Shown here piece after piece: positions 1-11,234 of a stretch of DNA of 35,589 nucleotides. Both the position numbers and the translations under genes were made by a program. The first letter of the stretch is position 1, and each line of letters starts with the position of its first letter. Source of the stretch: Spirochaetota bacterium (GTDB lineage Bacteria; Spirochaetota; UBA4802; JAFGJZ01); assembly GCA_023396615.1 (NCBI GenBank), contig JAEWVM010000236.1, positions 1 through 35,589 of the forward strand, read 5' to 3'. A model generated the notes under the pieces. That model was not told the origin of the DNA. It saw only the letters and a program-made list of their open reading frames with translations, and made no database searches.

Positions 1-3000
1 TCCGGCTCCGTTCATATCGTCATTGCTTTTTCCGTACGTATATTTTACAGGCTCTCCCTCTCTGCTCGTCACGGCTATCAGCCTACTGTTGTCATACACA
101 TAATTTATGGCATATCCTTTCTTGTCCGTGTTAGGTGTCGTCTTCGCTATCAGGTTGCCGGCTCCGTCATAAGTATACATTATCTTTCCCGTATCCGGAT
201 TTTCCGTCTCAAGCCTTCTTCCCTGCTTGTCGTATTTGCATGTCGTAACGTTACCCTTGCTGTCCGTCACGGTCAGAATCTGCCCCATTCCGTCATACGT
301 ATAGCTTGTCGTTTGTCCGTCCGGTTCTTCTATTCTCTCTATGTTTCCCTTTCTGTCCGAATAGCTCGTTCTCACTTTTCCTCTCGGATCAGTTACCGAT
401 GTTATTCTTTTATTTCCGCTCGCCGAATACGCATATTTAACAGTTGTTCCGTCAGGGTTTTCCACTCTCGTCTGTCTTCCCCGCACGTCATATTCTATCT
501 TCGTAGCGTTCACCATCGTGTCGTCATAACTTCCGGCTCTCGTCTTGTACGGTTCGCCCTGCATCGTTACTCTTCCGGCTTCGTCATAAACCGCGGCTCC
601 GCTCGATACCATGCAGTCCTTTCCGTCCGCTGTCGCGCTCTTTTTTACCTGCAGCACGCGCTTCAGTCCGTCCGCATACGTTTCCGTTTCCATACTATGA
701 GTCTGCTCTTTATCGCTGTAGCTCATCGTGCATGCCTTCGCCGGATACGTTTTTATATCATACGAACTTATTATCATCGGAGACGCGCTTCCCGGCGCGT
801 AAACTCCTATCAGTCTTCCGAACTCGTCATAGTTATATCTCATCAGATACTTGTTAGTGTCCTGCATTGTAAGAACGTTTCCGTTCGTATAATCATATTT
901 CGAGCTCGATTCCATCGAATACGCTCTGTCCGTCACCTTCTCTATATATGTATGAACACTCGTGTCATACGTATATTCGACCGTACGCCTCTGGCCGCGG
1001 TGGTTTTCCGGTCCGGTATACGTCTTCATATTTCCGTACTGGTCGTATGTAAATCCGCTTGTAGAATCGCTTCCGGCTCCGCCCTTCTCCGTCAATTCGG
1101 CAAGTCTCATCTTCGAATCATATATCGCTTTTCTTTCCCTGTATATCTTTCCGTCTCCTGTAACGGAAATATTCACGGGTCTGTCCAATATATGTCTTTC
1201 CGTACTTACCGCGTACTTGATATCCGCCGCGAGCCTCGGAGTTCCGAGAGGCTCTCCGTCATAATCTCCGTACTTCACTACATTTCCGTACGAATCATAT
1301 CCGAAGCTTTCTCCGCTCGTTATCACTCCGCCTTCATCATATTCCTTCACTGTCCTTCTTATAAGCTGAGGCCATTTGACCGTGTGCCTGTACCCCACCT
1401 TGCAGTCGGGATACTTCTCGTCAAAATCGATATTAGTTCCGCCCTCATTCCTGGTAATATTTTTCAGATCATACTCATTCTCGGTATAAGAAATCTTTTC
1501 ATCTCCGTGTTTCACCAGAACACTTTTCTCCAGAGACTTCGTGTGATAGCTGTTATTTAAGTACTCCGTTATTATCTCCATTCCGTCGCTTTTCTTTTCA
1601 GTTACCTTGGCAAATCCCCGGCTTTCTCTTTCTTCCCTGTCATATTCAGGGCCTTCATACACAAATTCCGACCAATACGAATGCACACTGCCGTTTGCTC
1701 CCTTGTCGCTTCCGTATCCGTCATTCACCTTGACTTTGCTCATCACCCATTTGCTTTCAGGCATTTTATGCGTATTGCCTTTTCTCTCATATTCTATCTC
1801 AACCGTTCCGCCGAGCGGTCTTGTTATTTTTTTAAGCAGATTTATTTTTCCGCCTCTGTTCCTTCTGATCTTCATCCCTGCAGTCGCGTCCGCGATATCC
1901 GCGAAACCGTCTCCGTCAACATCAGAAATCGTCATTGTAGTCTCGGAACTTCCAAATGATACTGAAGCACCCTGCGTAATATGCATTGTACCCAAGAGTG
2001 CGATTGGCTGAATTACAATCTTACAAGAACCGTTCGCGAGTGCAGAATAATTTTCAGAATAATCATTACTCAAATATTGTGGAAGCTTTTCGGAACTCTT
2101 CATCACCTTCGCCGTTGATTCAAATCCGCTTCCGTTATTATACCTCACTTTAATGTTGACCCCGTCGACATAAACCAGATCAGGCAGTCCGTCACAGTTC
2201 ATATCCGCAAATATTCTTGTCTGCTCAGATTCATTACTGCTTCCTGAAAGCCCCCCCGAAAAAGAGCCCGCGTCGCTACCATATCCTCCGACGGCACTAA
2301 TCGAATCTCCGCTCATTTCTCCTTCTGTAACACCGTTTCCGCCGCACCAGTCACTTGGCGTATCCTCAAATTTTCCGCCAAGATTCAGTCTCACTTTTAT
2401 ATTTCCGCCGCTTTCTTCTACTTTGTCCGGAAGACCGTCGCCGTTCATGTCAATATATTCTTCTTTAGTACTATTAGTACCTTCGGTAACTCCCAAGCCC
2501 GCTGAACCGAAAGGTCCTCCCTTGCTCGTATTCGGATCCGATTTCTTCAAACTGTTTATTATTCCATCAGCTAACATCTGTGGCATCAAAAGCGTCCCCG
2601 GAATCGAAAAACTTACCGCCCAATTCTCCGACTCTGTTATTCTAGGGTCTCCGTAAACATCTACGTCTTTCCAAAGAGTTCCGTCGGGTTTTGTTATCTT
2701 AGCCTTGCCGCTTCTGACGATGTCAGAATATCTGTCACCGTTAAGATCAAGCATCATTCGCTTAGTCACCGATTTACTCTTCGATTTGCTGACTAAGGTA
2801 AGTCCCGTTGTTCCGCTTTTTGTCACCGTTGTAAGACCGCATACCCTTCCTTTCGAATTGACAGTCCGCTTCTTATTTTTATCGAAATCAAGGCTGAACT
2901 CTTCTACATACGTTCTCGATACTCTCGAAGACGACATATACTCCGGCGAAATCCAGCAATTCTCGCTGTGCCCCTTCCAGACATCATATTCACCTTTTTT

Positions 3001-6000
3001 AAAATTTACCGCTTCGACCGGGTCAATCTCTTTCTCCGAAACAATCTGTTCTAAGCTTTTGCCCTCAGCTCCTGAAAAATTCCTAATTGCTGTTTCATAT
3101 TCTTCAGCATCATCTGTATCAGAATCAAGATAGGCCACATTTTCCGCTGAAATTATATTTTTCGAATTCAATTCAGTCCACAATCCGTCTGATCCGGTAT
3201 TCTCGCCGTTTGCTCTGGCATAAAACCACGAATGATGCCCGCCCGAGATTATAGAATTGGGCTCTGTTATATTATACTTATCAGGATAAAGATATAAAAA
3301 CGGTATGGCAACATTAGTTTTCGTTAACTCATCATAACGAGTTCTACGGTATGCACTGCAATATATATCCATCGTGTTTATCTGAAAAAAATCTTCAACT
3401 TTATAAAAATCTTCCGTCTTCTCTCCGTTAACTTCCACCTGAACCTTATTCAAAGTCTCAGTCGAAACAATATAATAATACTCATAACCCGATGGATTCC
3501 CGAGTTCTACAGCGCTCATGCCTTCAAAGAATTTAAATTCTATTTCTTTGTAAGAATCATCCTTACCGTCGCCGTCAGAATCGTATGATTCAAGCTCGTT
3601 TGTCACATCTGCCATTTTTTGTACGGAAACATATCCGAGAACCATATCGGCGAATTTTGAAAAGAATGAAATAATCCCGTCAGCAATTCCTTCGAGAAAG
3701 CCGCCTTCCCTTTCACCGACGTCCATGCTCGATTCGATCTTGTTTCCGTTTATTCTGATAACCTGAGACTTAACCGTCTCAGCGACCGCGTTCGATCCTT
3801 TCGGCCTCTTCTTTAACGTAATGTAAATGTTTCCGGCAAATTCGTTTGGAATAGGCATAATTTTTCCCGTACCGTATTGTACAGCTCGAGGTATACCCTT
3901 TATCGAAACATTCGCGCTATACTCAGCAGATTCTAAATCTTTGCCTATTTCATTTAAAATCCCATCATCAATCATTTGCTGTTTGGCAAATGTTCCGTTT
4001 TTACTTATAAAAGATCTGTAATTAACCGGAACTTTCTTCTTCTTGGTAATTGTAATATCCTTAAGTTCACCGTCCTCTTCTACCTTAGAATCTTCTTCAC
4101 TTTCAAGAACAATGTCCGCCTTAATCGCACTGTAATCTATCGGTGACTGAGAATAAACCCTGCAGTCCAGATAATAGGAAACTACTTCTCCGCTCGATTT
4201 GGGCTGCTGATCGCCGTTTTGAGCCTCATCAATAGTAGTACTCATACCATCTGAAGAATTTTTATAACTGCTGTCTATTGTATATGTTCTTGTACGTTCC
4301 GTATCAAGTGCGTCATCCTGTTTTATAACAATGGCATCCGACCATATTCCGCTGGCATCTAATGGAATATATTCAATTGTATCTTTAGATTTATTATTAG
4401 AAATTGAACTCGTTATTTTCTTTACATAGCATTCAACCCTAACATCATCAGAGATATCCTTTAGTTTCTTTATATTAACCAGAACCTTCTTGTCGCTCGG
4501 TACATTTAATGACATAAGATTGAATGATCCGACAGTAGAAAAATCACTTGCTGAATTATAATAATACTTCAAAAGTCCGTTTTCATCAGACTCTCTATAA
4601 TCAATTGGATCTCTACCTGAATCAAGATATCTTATCTCCGTTTTCCATTTGACAATATCATTTCTTCCGTCAAGCCCCGAGTCTACCATAAAAGCAATCC
4701 AGTCACCCGCCTGAACAGTCACAGAATTAGACGGAGGCAAACAATTCATTTCAATTTCGCTAAAATCAGACGATTCAATCTCTTTTTCCAGAAGCTTTTT
4801 ATCTTTGTCATTACTTTTGCCTTTCAAATATGGATGAATTTTCCATACCGTAGCTTTCAGAGAATCAAATGTTTCATATTTAGCAGGTTTTACTCCGACT
4901 CTCTGGATTGTTCCTTTAATACTTATTTGCCCGTTCTGAGGCGCTTTCCATATCCTTACAGGATTATCTCTGTAAAATGTTTTCTTCAGCTCATCCGCTG
5001 TTATTTCAAGTCCGTCATATCCTTCTTCATCAGATATTGATTCCGTATCCGGATCAGAAGCAAAAAACACAGGACTTGTGCCGGCACTGAAAGACGGAAT
5101 CCCTTTTTCATCGAGCGTACAGAATTTAACCTGACCGTCATAACACAAGTCAGGAAGACCGTCACCGTTAATATCACTGAAATACACGCTGGATTCAATT
5201 TCAGACTTCGCTTGCACTCTGCTAGCGCCGAATGACTCAAGCTTCCAAAACCAGCCCGAAGAATAATCAATCGGAAAATCTTTACCAGTAAGTCCGCTCA
5301 ATTCTTTTTGAGCACCGAATTTGCTTTCACCTTCACCTGATAAATTTTTCCTATAATAAATCGAATTTCCTTTTTTCTTTAATAAATCCGGGAGAGAATC
5401 TCCGTCAACGTCGATCATCATTGAATGGGTCTCAGTCTCGTTATCATTTGATCCGCCTCCGCCTCCATAAGATAGAAATTTAAAATAAGTAAATGGAGAA
5501 AAAGCAACTGATACATTCGCATCCATTCCCTGTTCAGTTCTTTTTCCGATCCATCCGCTTCCCCAATCCTCTGCTTCTTTAAAAATTCCTTCTACAGAAT
5601 CGTCCGAATCCTCATATTCAAATTTATGAGAATAAAATTCATTACCGGATCCCGCGAACTGCTTCAGTTCCGTCAAAACAGGATGCCCGTATGCTCCGTC
5701 TTTATATATCAGATCATATCTTCTTACAGGTTTTCCCTCAAATACAACTGTTATCGAATTAAGACGACGGTCATTAACAGTCTTAAATCCATAACGGCAG
5801 TTCATGCGCACGTCGCTTCTCACCGAACTCGCGAAATTAATCGCATAAGGGCCGGCTGATCCGTTATAGCCCGTATAATTAATGCTTTTAAGATATATTG
5901 TCTTTCCGTTATTCGTGTTGTCTTTTGCGTACACATAATTGACGCAGTTACCGTTTATATCTTCAATCCGGTCAAGCTTCCATTGGGCAATCTTCCCTCC

Positions 6001-8652
6001 GTCAGATAAACGTGATCCATCCGAGCTTCCATAATAATACTTCGTCCCGCTTTTATCAGTTACTACCCACGAACAGTCGGCAAGACTGCCCTTTCTGACG
6101 ATTCTCGCGAAAGACCCGGCAATTCTCGGCATATAGTATTTTTCAGTGCCGTTTCCTTTCTCCAAATCACAAACAAGACTCTGTCCGTCCAGCATATACG
6201 TGTCAGGCACAATAACCTCTCCGTATGTAGGCACACCCCATTTAGTATCAATGCTGATAGATGAAACGTCAATATCCCAACCGTAACCGCACCACGTCAC
6301 TCCGGCTCCCGAATTATAATTCATTGAAACTGAAGGCTGTACGCCGTTTCTTCCTCTAGGTATCTCGATGTCATATCTGAGAGAAGCATCACCGCCCGAA
6401 TTCGCGGAAGGAACTCCCATAAGATTTATGTTCGCTGAAGGATCCGCCGCTTTAATTCCGCTCATCGTGTTCGGATTATAAGCGTTAGTTTCCGGATGAT
6501 CCGGCATCGAAATAACCGCGTTTATATAATCCGTAAAATGATTAGTAACTGCGCAAATTCGGTTTTTTGATCCGCGCGAAAGATTAAATGACCGGTTTAG
6601 CTGTACTGTTTTTTCTTCGGCAGTTTCATCTGTTTTTTCAGTCTTCTTCCAGTTTCCCGTATTGTCATCATGATAATACATATAAACATCACTGTCTGTC
6701 TGCCCCGGAAGAAGCAGAGCAGGATTAAAGCTCATCGATATTTTAATCGGCTTTTTGAATGTCCCGTGCGGTTTTCCGTTAAAGAGAAACCTGTATCCAG
6801 CGTCAGGCGTTGTAAGATTTATCATGCCCGGATTAAGATTTTCTATTTCCGATTCTTTCAGCGGTATAATCGTAATCTCCGTTAAGTCGCTGACCGCACC
6901 TGCTGGAATTTCTATTGTCACATCATTATGCGAAAATGTTCTGCTTTCATCGGCACCGACAGAAAACTTTACAGAATTTCCTTCAGTTACTATTCTACCG
7001 TCATTCGTCCCTCCGCCTGAAGAATTACCGGGAGAATCATTATCATCGTCCTTAGACTCAAGATTTTTATTAAACTCAACTTTCTTTTTGCCGGATACTG
7101 TTTCATATATAAATGCTTTAAGCTTTGCCGCCCACGGACTACCCTCGTCAACACCCGAATACTCCGTCTCGTTTTTATTAATTTTTATTGAAAATATTCC
7201 GTTTATGTCGGTTTTTTCGGTTTTGTTTTCTACTAAAAAAGAAGACAGTTTGCTGTTTCCTCTGACGATTCCTCTTACAAAAGCGCTGTTAGTGCAATAT
7301 TCTCCATTTCTGGGCCAACCTATAGAAATTTCAGGAGTCTCCAGAGGATTTGCACTTGTCTTAAATGCCGCTTTAATTCCTCGTATTTCAACTTCTTCAC
7401 ATCCGCTCAGAGCCGATAACCTCAATGAATCAGTATGCAGAACCGGAACACCTTGTAGTTTATTCCATCCGTTATCAAGCGAAGATAAATCTATATCATA
7501 ACCCGAATCTTTCCATGTGACACCGTCTCTGTACTCAAGTCTTATCTTTCCCTGTGCTGTACCGAATTTTAGAATGGATATCTGATCGGCAAAACCTTTG
7601 CACTCGAATTCAGCTGTTACTTCAGAATCGCATATCTTAGCTTTAAACTTCGCGGAATCAGAAACATAGTCTCCGTTTGCATAAACGCTTCTAATGGAAT
7701 TCCAACCGCTGTCTCCTTCAAAAACGAGACACATATCAGAACTTTGAATAGAGGCATTCGCGTCGAGAGTGAGAAAATCAACCGAATTTTGACCGCATTT
7801 TAAAACCGAAACGGGAATCTCCTCATAGAATTTCGAGGCAGATAATTTAAGCTTAGAACCGAATCCCTTGTAGCCTTCAATTTCCGTACTGCCGTTAATT
7901 CTGAACGAACAATCCGCCGGAGTTCTGAGTTTTCCGCTGTAAACCAGAAAGCATCTCTTATAAACAACAGGATCAACATCTAAATCAAAAATTACTTTAC
8001 CGGAGTACGGACTTTCAGCGGCAGAAGATTTTCCCTTTACTCTGATTAGATTATTCTGAACTGCAAGAATTTTGTCAAAATCATCGCTTTTCCTTAATGA
8101 TCTTGAATCGCTTCCCGCGCCTCCGTTTCCGTCAGAACCGTCAGAATCCGCATAAAAACATATTTCAGCGGCTCCCGAATTTTCTTCAAATTCGATAAAT
8201 ATAAAATCAGAAATAAGATCAAGTGCTGTTTCCTGCCAGTTCTTCCCGCCGTGTCCGCTCAATGACGCAATTTTGTTACCTGCTTCAATTTCTGCCGCGT
8301 CCGCGTACACGGAAACTGAGCCGTTAACACCCAAAATACTTATTTTAGCAATAGTCTTAGTCGAAGAGAATGAATACTTGATAATTCTTTTATTTTCAGA
8401 AATAAATGAACTTAAGCCGTTGTTGTCAAAGGCGTAATAAAGCTCATCCCCTGTTTCTACACGTTTGTTATCAGGATAATTTTTTATACTAAAGGGACAC
8501 AGTTTGTATGATGTCGCGATTTCATATTTATAAAAATCTTCTTCGTCGTTTCCGCTATTACTGCCGCATGCACATATAACAAAAGAAGCTGAAAAAATAA
8601 CCGCAAACGTAATTGCTTTTCGCAACCATGATAAAGAATTATTCCGCATTTC
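1..8652 (-). CDS. Giant SpvB/FG-GAP/RHS-repeat lipoprotein (C-terminus beyond window)
   Basis: The frame is open from ATG 8652 to the left edge (2,884 codons, no stop). I read it through and checked frame phase at many points. A GGGG Shine-Dalgarno lies 10 bases before the ATG. The N-terminus is a signal peptide ending in a lipobox (I-C-A-C, Cys about 29), so a lipid-anchored protein is predicted. In order: about 500 residues of beta-rich sequence; a ZU5-like stretch (VTIEIPAGAV, about 575); an SpvB-like segment (GRNGVQPSVSMNYNSGAG, about 780); FG-GAP/VCBS-type calcium motifs (DVDGDSLPD about 1080, DINGDGLPD about 1160, DMNGDGLPD about 2070, DVDGDGFAD about 2245); a DSDGDGKDD motif near 1690; then YD/RHS repeats from about 2440 (YDSYGNVV, YDEFGRLIG, YDKQGRRLE, YDGAGNLIA). 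This order matches TcB/TcC-type toxin-encapsulating proteins and their surface RHS relatives. The toxin or effector tip, if any, is off-window. The RHS part is visibly more GC-rich than the N-terminal half. Confidence 0.9.
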
Positions 8653-8676
8653 TTTGTGTCCCCTTTCTTTATTCAA

Positions 8677-10230
8677 TTATCTGTCCGATCCGTAAATTTC
8701 ACCGTTTTTATTTAGTTTAATTACCGCAAAATCTCCCTTTCTTCCGCCGGACGCGCTCAATGTCCCTCCGACTATAACCCCGCCGTCTTTGGTAACATTA
8801 ATACATCTTCCGCTTTCTTCCACCGTTCCGCTTCCAGAAAAAACCCTGAACCATTTCAATTTACCGTCAGAATCAATCCTGAACACGGTCATAACCGAAA
8901 CACCTAAATCGGAAAAATTTCTGCACCCGGTACCGACAAGACCGCCTTCTCCGTCGCTTTTAATATCATATATTTTTCCGAAATTCTCCCCGTCAGGATA
9001 AACTTTCCATAATTGAATACTCGGAGAGCTTGTTTTGCATTTTATAATAACCGGCTTCTCTGAATCATAATTTTCCTTTTTAGATCCAATAGCCAAAAAT
9101 ATATTGGAATCCTTATCAATCTCTATTGCGGAAGCAGTCGATGAAGAACATCCTTCAATAGGATAGTAATAATTTACCGACGAGTTGGAATATGATTTAT
9201 CAAAAATATACAGCATCGGCTTATAACAATTGGTAATTACAGGAGAATCTGGATCTGAATTATCGACAACAGCCTCGTTTCCGAACGCATATATATCGTC
9301 GCCAAAAGCTTTTAACGAAACAAATTCCGTTTTTCCGTCAAGGGCAGATGTATCCGAAAATGCTTTCTTTTCGGTAGAATCAAACTTCTGTGAAAGAATA
9401 AAATAATCATATATACCGCTTGTTTGATAATTACTTTTCCCGGCAATATGCATCTTTCCATCTACCAATTCAAGACAAGAAGAAATACCTGAAGTATAAA
9501 ACTGTGAATAAGACAGACTGTAATAACTCGAAACAGGAATCGGATCAGAAATATTTCTTGTATCCGAAAAAGCGGCAGTAATAACCGAAGAATCACCGTC
9601 ACGCACAGAGGAAACTCCGCACGCGTAATACATATCATCGTATTTTTTTACAGAACAAAGATCAGAAAATTGATTTGAGTCATTAAGAGTGGCGCTCCAC
9701 ACTATAATCCCGTTTCTGTCATACTTGGTTATAACAGAGGAACAGGATTGATCATAACCCTTTCGTCCAACAGCGATATAACCATAATCATCAGTTTGCA
9801 TTATAGACGAAAACAATTCATCCGGAAAATCAGAACCTTCTGAATGCTTCCAGCTTTTAATCACATTTATGTTTTCAGCATCAAAAGATACACCATTATA
9901 CTTGAAATCAATAGAAGACGGATCAAATTCAACATCTGGAGAATAAAATTTCAGGGTATAATCGCCTTCCCAAATATCAGAAAAAGAAAATTTACCATCA
10001 GAATCACTTTGTGTTACAAGTGTTCCGAATCTATCACTTTCAAGCTTAACTTCAACCGCGTTCTCGTAAGGCAAATCACAAAAAATAATATTGCCCTTAA
10101 CAATGCCGAATTTTACTTCATCAACGGATTTTCCGCACGAAGCCGCGCTAAAGATAAAAACAAATATTGCACAGAAAATCACGCGCCTTTTTAACTCGCG
10201 CTGAAAAAACAAATACCCCCGATCTGCCAT
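8677..10230 (-). CDS. Beta-propeller lipoprotein with N-terminal regulatory-like beta domain
   Basis: A 517-aa protein. The signal segment ends in S-A-A-S-C, making Cys32 the probable lipidated residue. The ATG is preceded by GGGGA at 10 bases. Residues about 38-115 resemble a carboxypeptidase-regulatory/SdrD-B-like beta sandwich (TLVTQSDSDGKFSFSDIWEGDYTL). The remainder is a run of beta-propeller blades typical of large secreted proteins that carry phrases such as DYGYIAVGR, GGLVGTGC and DGGVIVGGTLSASG. It ends 24 bases before the giant RHS gene on the same strand, so the two are probably co-transcribed and may act together at the cell surface. I do not recognise a specific family and no enzymatic motif is visible. 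Confidence 0.8.
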   Translation of the reverse strand: MADRGYLFFQRELKRRVIFCAIFVFIFSAASCGKSVDEVKFGIVKGNIIFCDLPYENAVEVKLESDRFGTLVTQSDSDGKFSFSDIWEGDYTLKFYSPDVEFDPSSIDFKYNGVSFDAENINVIKSWKHSEGSDFPDELFSSIMQTDDYGYIAVGRKGYDQSCSSVITKYDRNGIIVWSATLNDSNQFSDLCSVKKYDDMYYACGVSSVRDGDSSVITAAFSDTRNISDPIPVSSYYSLSYSQFYTSGISSCLELVDGKMHIAGKSNYQTSGIYDYFILSQKFDSTEKKAFSDTSALDGKTEFVSLKAFGDDIYAFGNEAVVDNSDPDSPVITNCYKPMLYIFDKSYSNSSVNYYYPIEGCSSSTASAIEIDKDSNIFLAIGSKKENYDSEKPVIIKCKTSSPSIQLWKVYPDGENFGKIYDIKSDGEGGLVGTGCRNFSDLGVSVMTVFRIDSDGKLKWFRVFSGSGTVEESGRCINVTKDGGVIVGGTLSASGGRKGDFAVIKLNKNGEIYGSDR

Positions 10231-10258
10231 TAAGCTGTAATCCCCATATTTTTTTCTA

Positions 10259-10286
10259 AAAATAAAAATAAAAGATATAATGTCAA
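10259..10286 (-). promoter_or_regulatory. Candidate sigma70 promoter for the propeller/RHS operon
   Basis: On the minus strand TTGACA (10281-10286) is followed, after 16 bases, by TATTTT (10259-10264), about 29 bases before the ATG at 10230. The -35 matches the consensus exactly and the -10 matches 4 of 6. The spacer is almost pure A/T. Confidence 0.4.
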
Positions 10287-10344
10287 CAAAGTAAAGCTGA
10301 TAATTTACATAATTCGCTTGATTAATAATATGAATAAAAACAAA

Positions 10345-10371
10345 TTGGAAATCCGATTAACCTGATATACT
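10345..10371 (+). promoter_or_regulatory. Candidate promoter for the outer-membrane barrel gene
   Basis: TTGGAA (10345-10350) and an extended -10 TGATATACT (TATACT 10366-10371) lie upstream of the ATG at 10394. The spacer is 15 bases, short for sigma70, but the extended TGn motif compensates. It is divergent from the RHS operon promoter in the same 163-base gap. Confidence 0.35.
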
Positions 10372-10393
10372 TTTTCAAATTAAGGATTTTACC

Positions 10394-11140
10394 ATGAAAA
10401 TTACCAAAATATATATCCCTGCTCTATTGATTATCATCATCTCTTCCCCGGTTCTGGCGGCAAATCCTAAAAAAACAAAAAACCGTATACCGAAAGGATC
10501 AGAAGCTGCAAGTGAAATGGAAACTGCTTATTCAAAAAAAGCCCCATATGATTTATTCGGAATCTACTACACCTTCGCGCAAATATATCCGGGCTTAAAG
10601 TATACCAAAGGTGTCACCACTCTAAGCGGATCATTTGAAGGCATATCAAAAGTCAATACTCACAAAGGCGACTCATCTGCTTTCGGATTGTTTGTCGGAT
10701 TTATCTTTGACAAAAATCAGGCCGCAGAACTTCATTATGAACAGGCAAATTACAAAGCTTCAGTCTCCAGATTTTACAATGATTTTTCCACAGAAACATC
10801 TTATAAAGTAAAAACCCATGAATACAAACTTCTATATAGATTTAACCTCCAGAGATATTTTTTCAAAGCTGGTTTTTCTTATCTGCAAAAACGCGGTTCA
10901 GGATCATCAAAAACTTCAATTTCAGACTCAACTACAATCAAGGATCCCTCACCATCCTCTTCAAACTCTTTCGGAACATATTTGTCAGCCGGACACGCTT
11001 TCAGTATTTATAAAAATTTTCACCTCAATACGGAACTTTACATTAATTATCCGTTCACAAACCAGTGGAAAGGAAACGATAATTTTAAAATCCCCAATTA
11101 CGGCATGAGCTTTTCATTCCTTTATCTCTTTCAATTATAA
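10394..11140 (+). CDS. Outer-membrane beta-barrel protein
   Basis: A 248-aa protein with a clear Sec signal peptide (cleavage probably after VLA, residue 22). The mature part has alternating aromatic/polar strands (LYRFNLQRYFFKAGFSYLQK, then NLNTELY-like strands) and ends in an aromatic-rich final strand (FSFLYLFQL), as in small OmpA/OmpW-like barrels. An AAGGA ribosome site lies 7 bases before the ATG. It is divergent from the RHS operon and convergent with the propeller lipoprotein at 11235-12782. A Ser-rich insertion (about 175-195) is probably an extracellular loop. Its specific role is unknown. Its position inside a cluster of surface lipoproteins suggests a surface-associated function, but that is inference. 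Confidence 0.75.
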   Translation: MKITKIYIPALLIIIISSPVLAANPKKTKNRIPKGSEAASEMETAYSKKAPYDLFGIYYTFAQIYPGLKYTKGVTTLSGSFEGISKVNTHKGDSSAFGLFVGFIFDKNQAAELHYEQANYKASVSRFYNDFSTETSYKVKTHEYKLLYRFNLQRYFFKAGFSYLQKRGSGSSKTSISDSTTIKDPSPSSSNSFGTYLSAGHAFSIYKNFHLNTELYINYPFTNQWKGNDNFKIPNYGMSFSFLYLFQL

Positions 11141-11161
11141 ACACTGATGCTAAAATAAACA

Positions 11162-11180
11162 TCGTTTTAATCTAAAACGA
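11162..11180. terminator. AT-rich hairpin between convergent genes
   Basis: A perfect inverted repeat TCGTTTTA / ATC loop / TAAAACGA lies between the 3' ends of the barrel gene (11140) and the propeller gene (11235). No long T-tract follows on either strand, so terminator function is only suggested by location. Confidence 0.4.
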
Positions 11181-11234
11181 ATATTAGAATCAGTTTTACA
11201 ATAATTGTTACAAAATAATTCAATTATTAATAAA

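Noticed and set aside
313..1560. Long plus-strand open frame (415 codons) and several smaller ones across 1-8.6 kb
   Set aside because: They run antisense to the continuous giant RHS frame, are rich in Arg/Ser/Tyr caused by the complementary RHS codons, and lack ribosome sites and family features.
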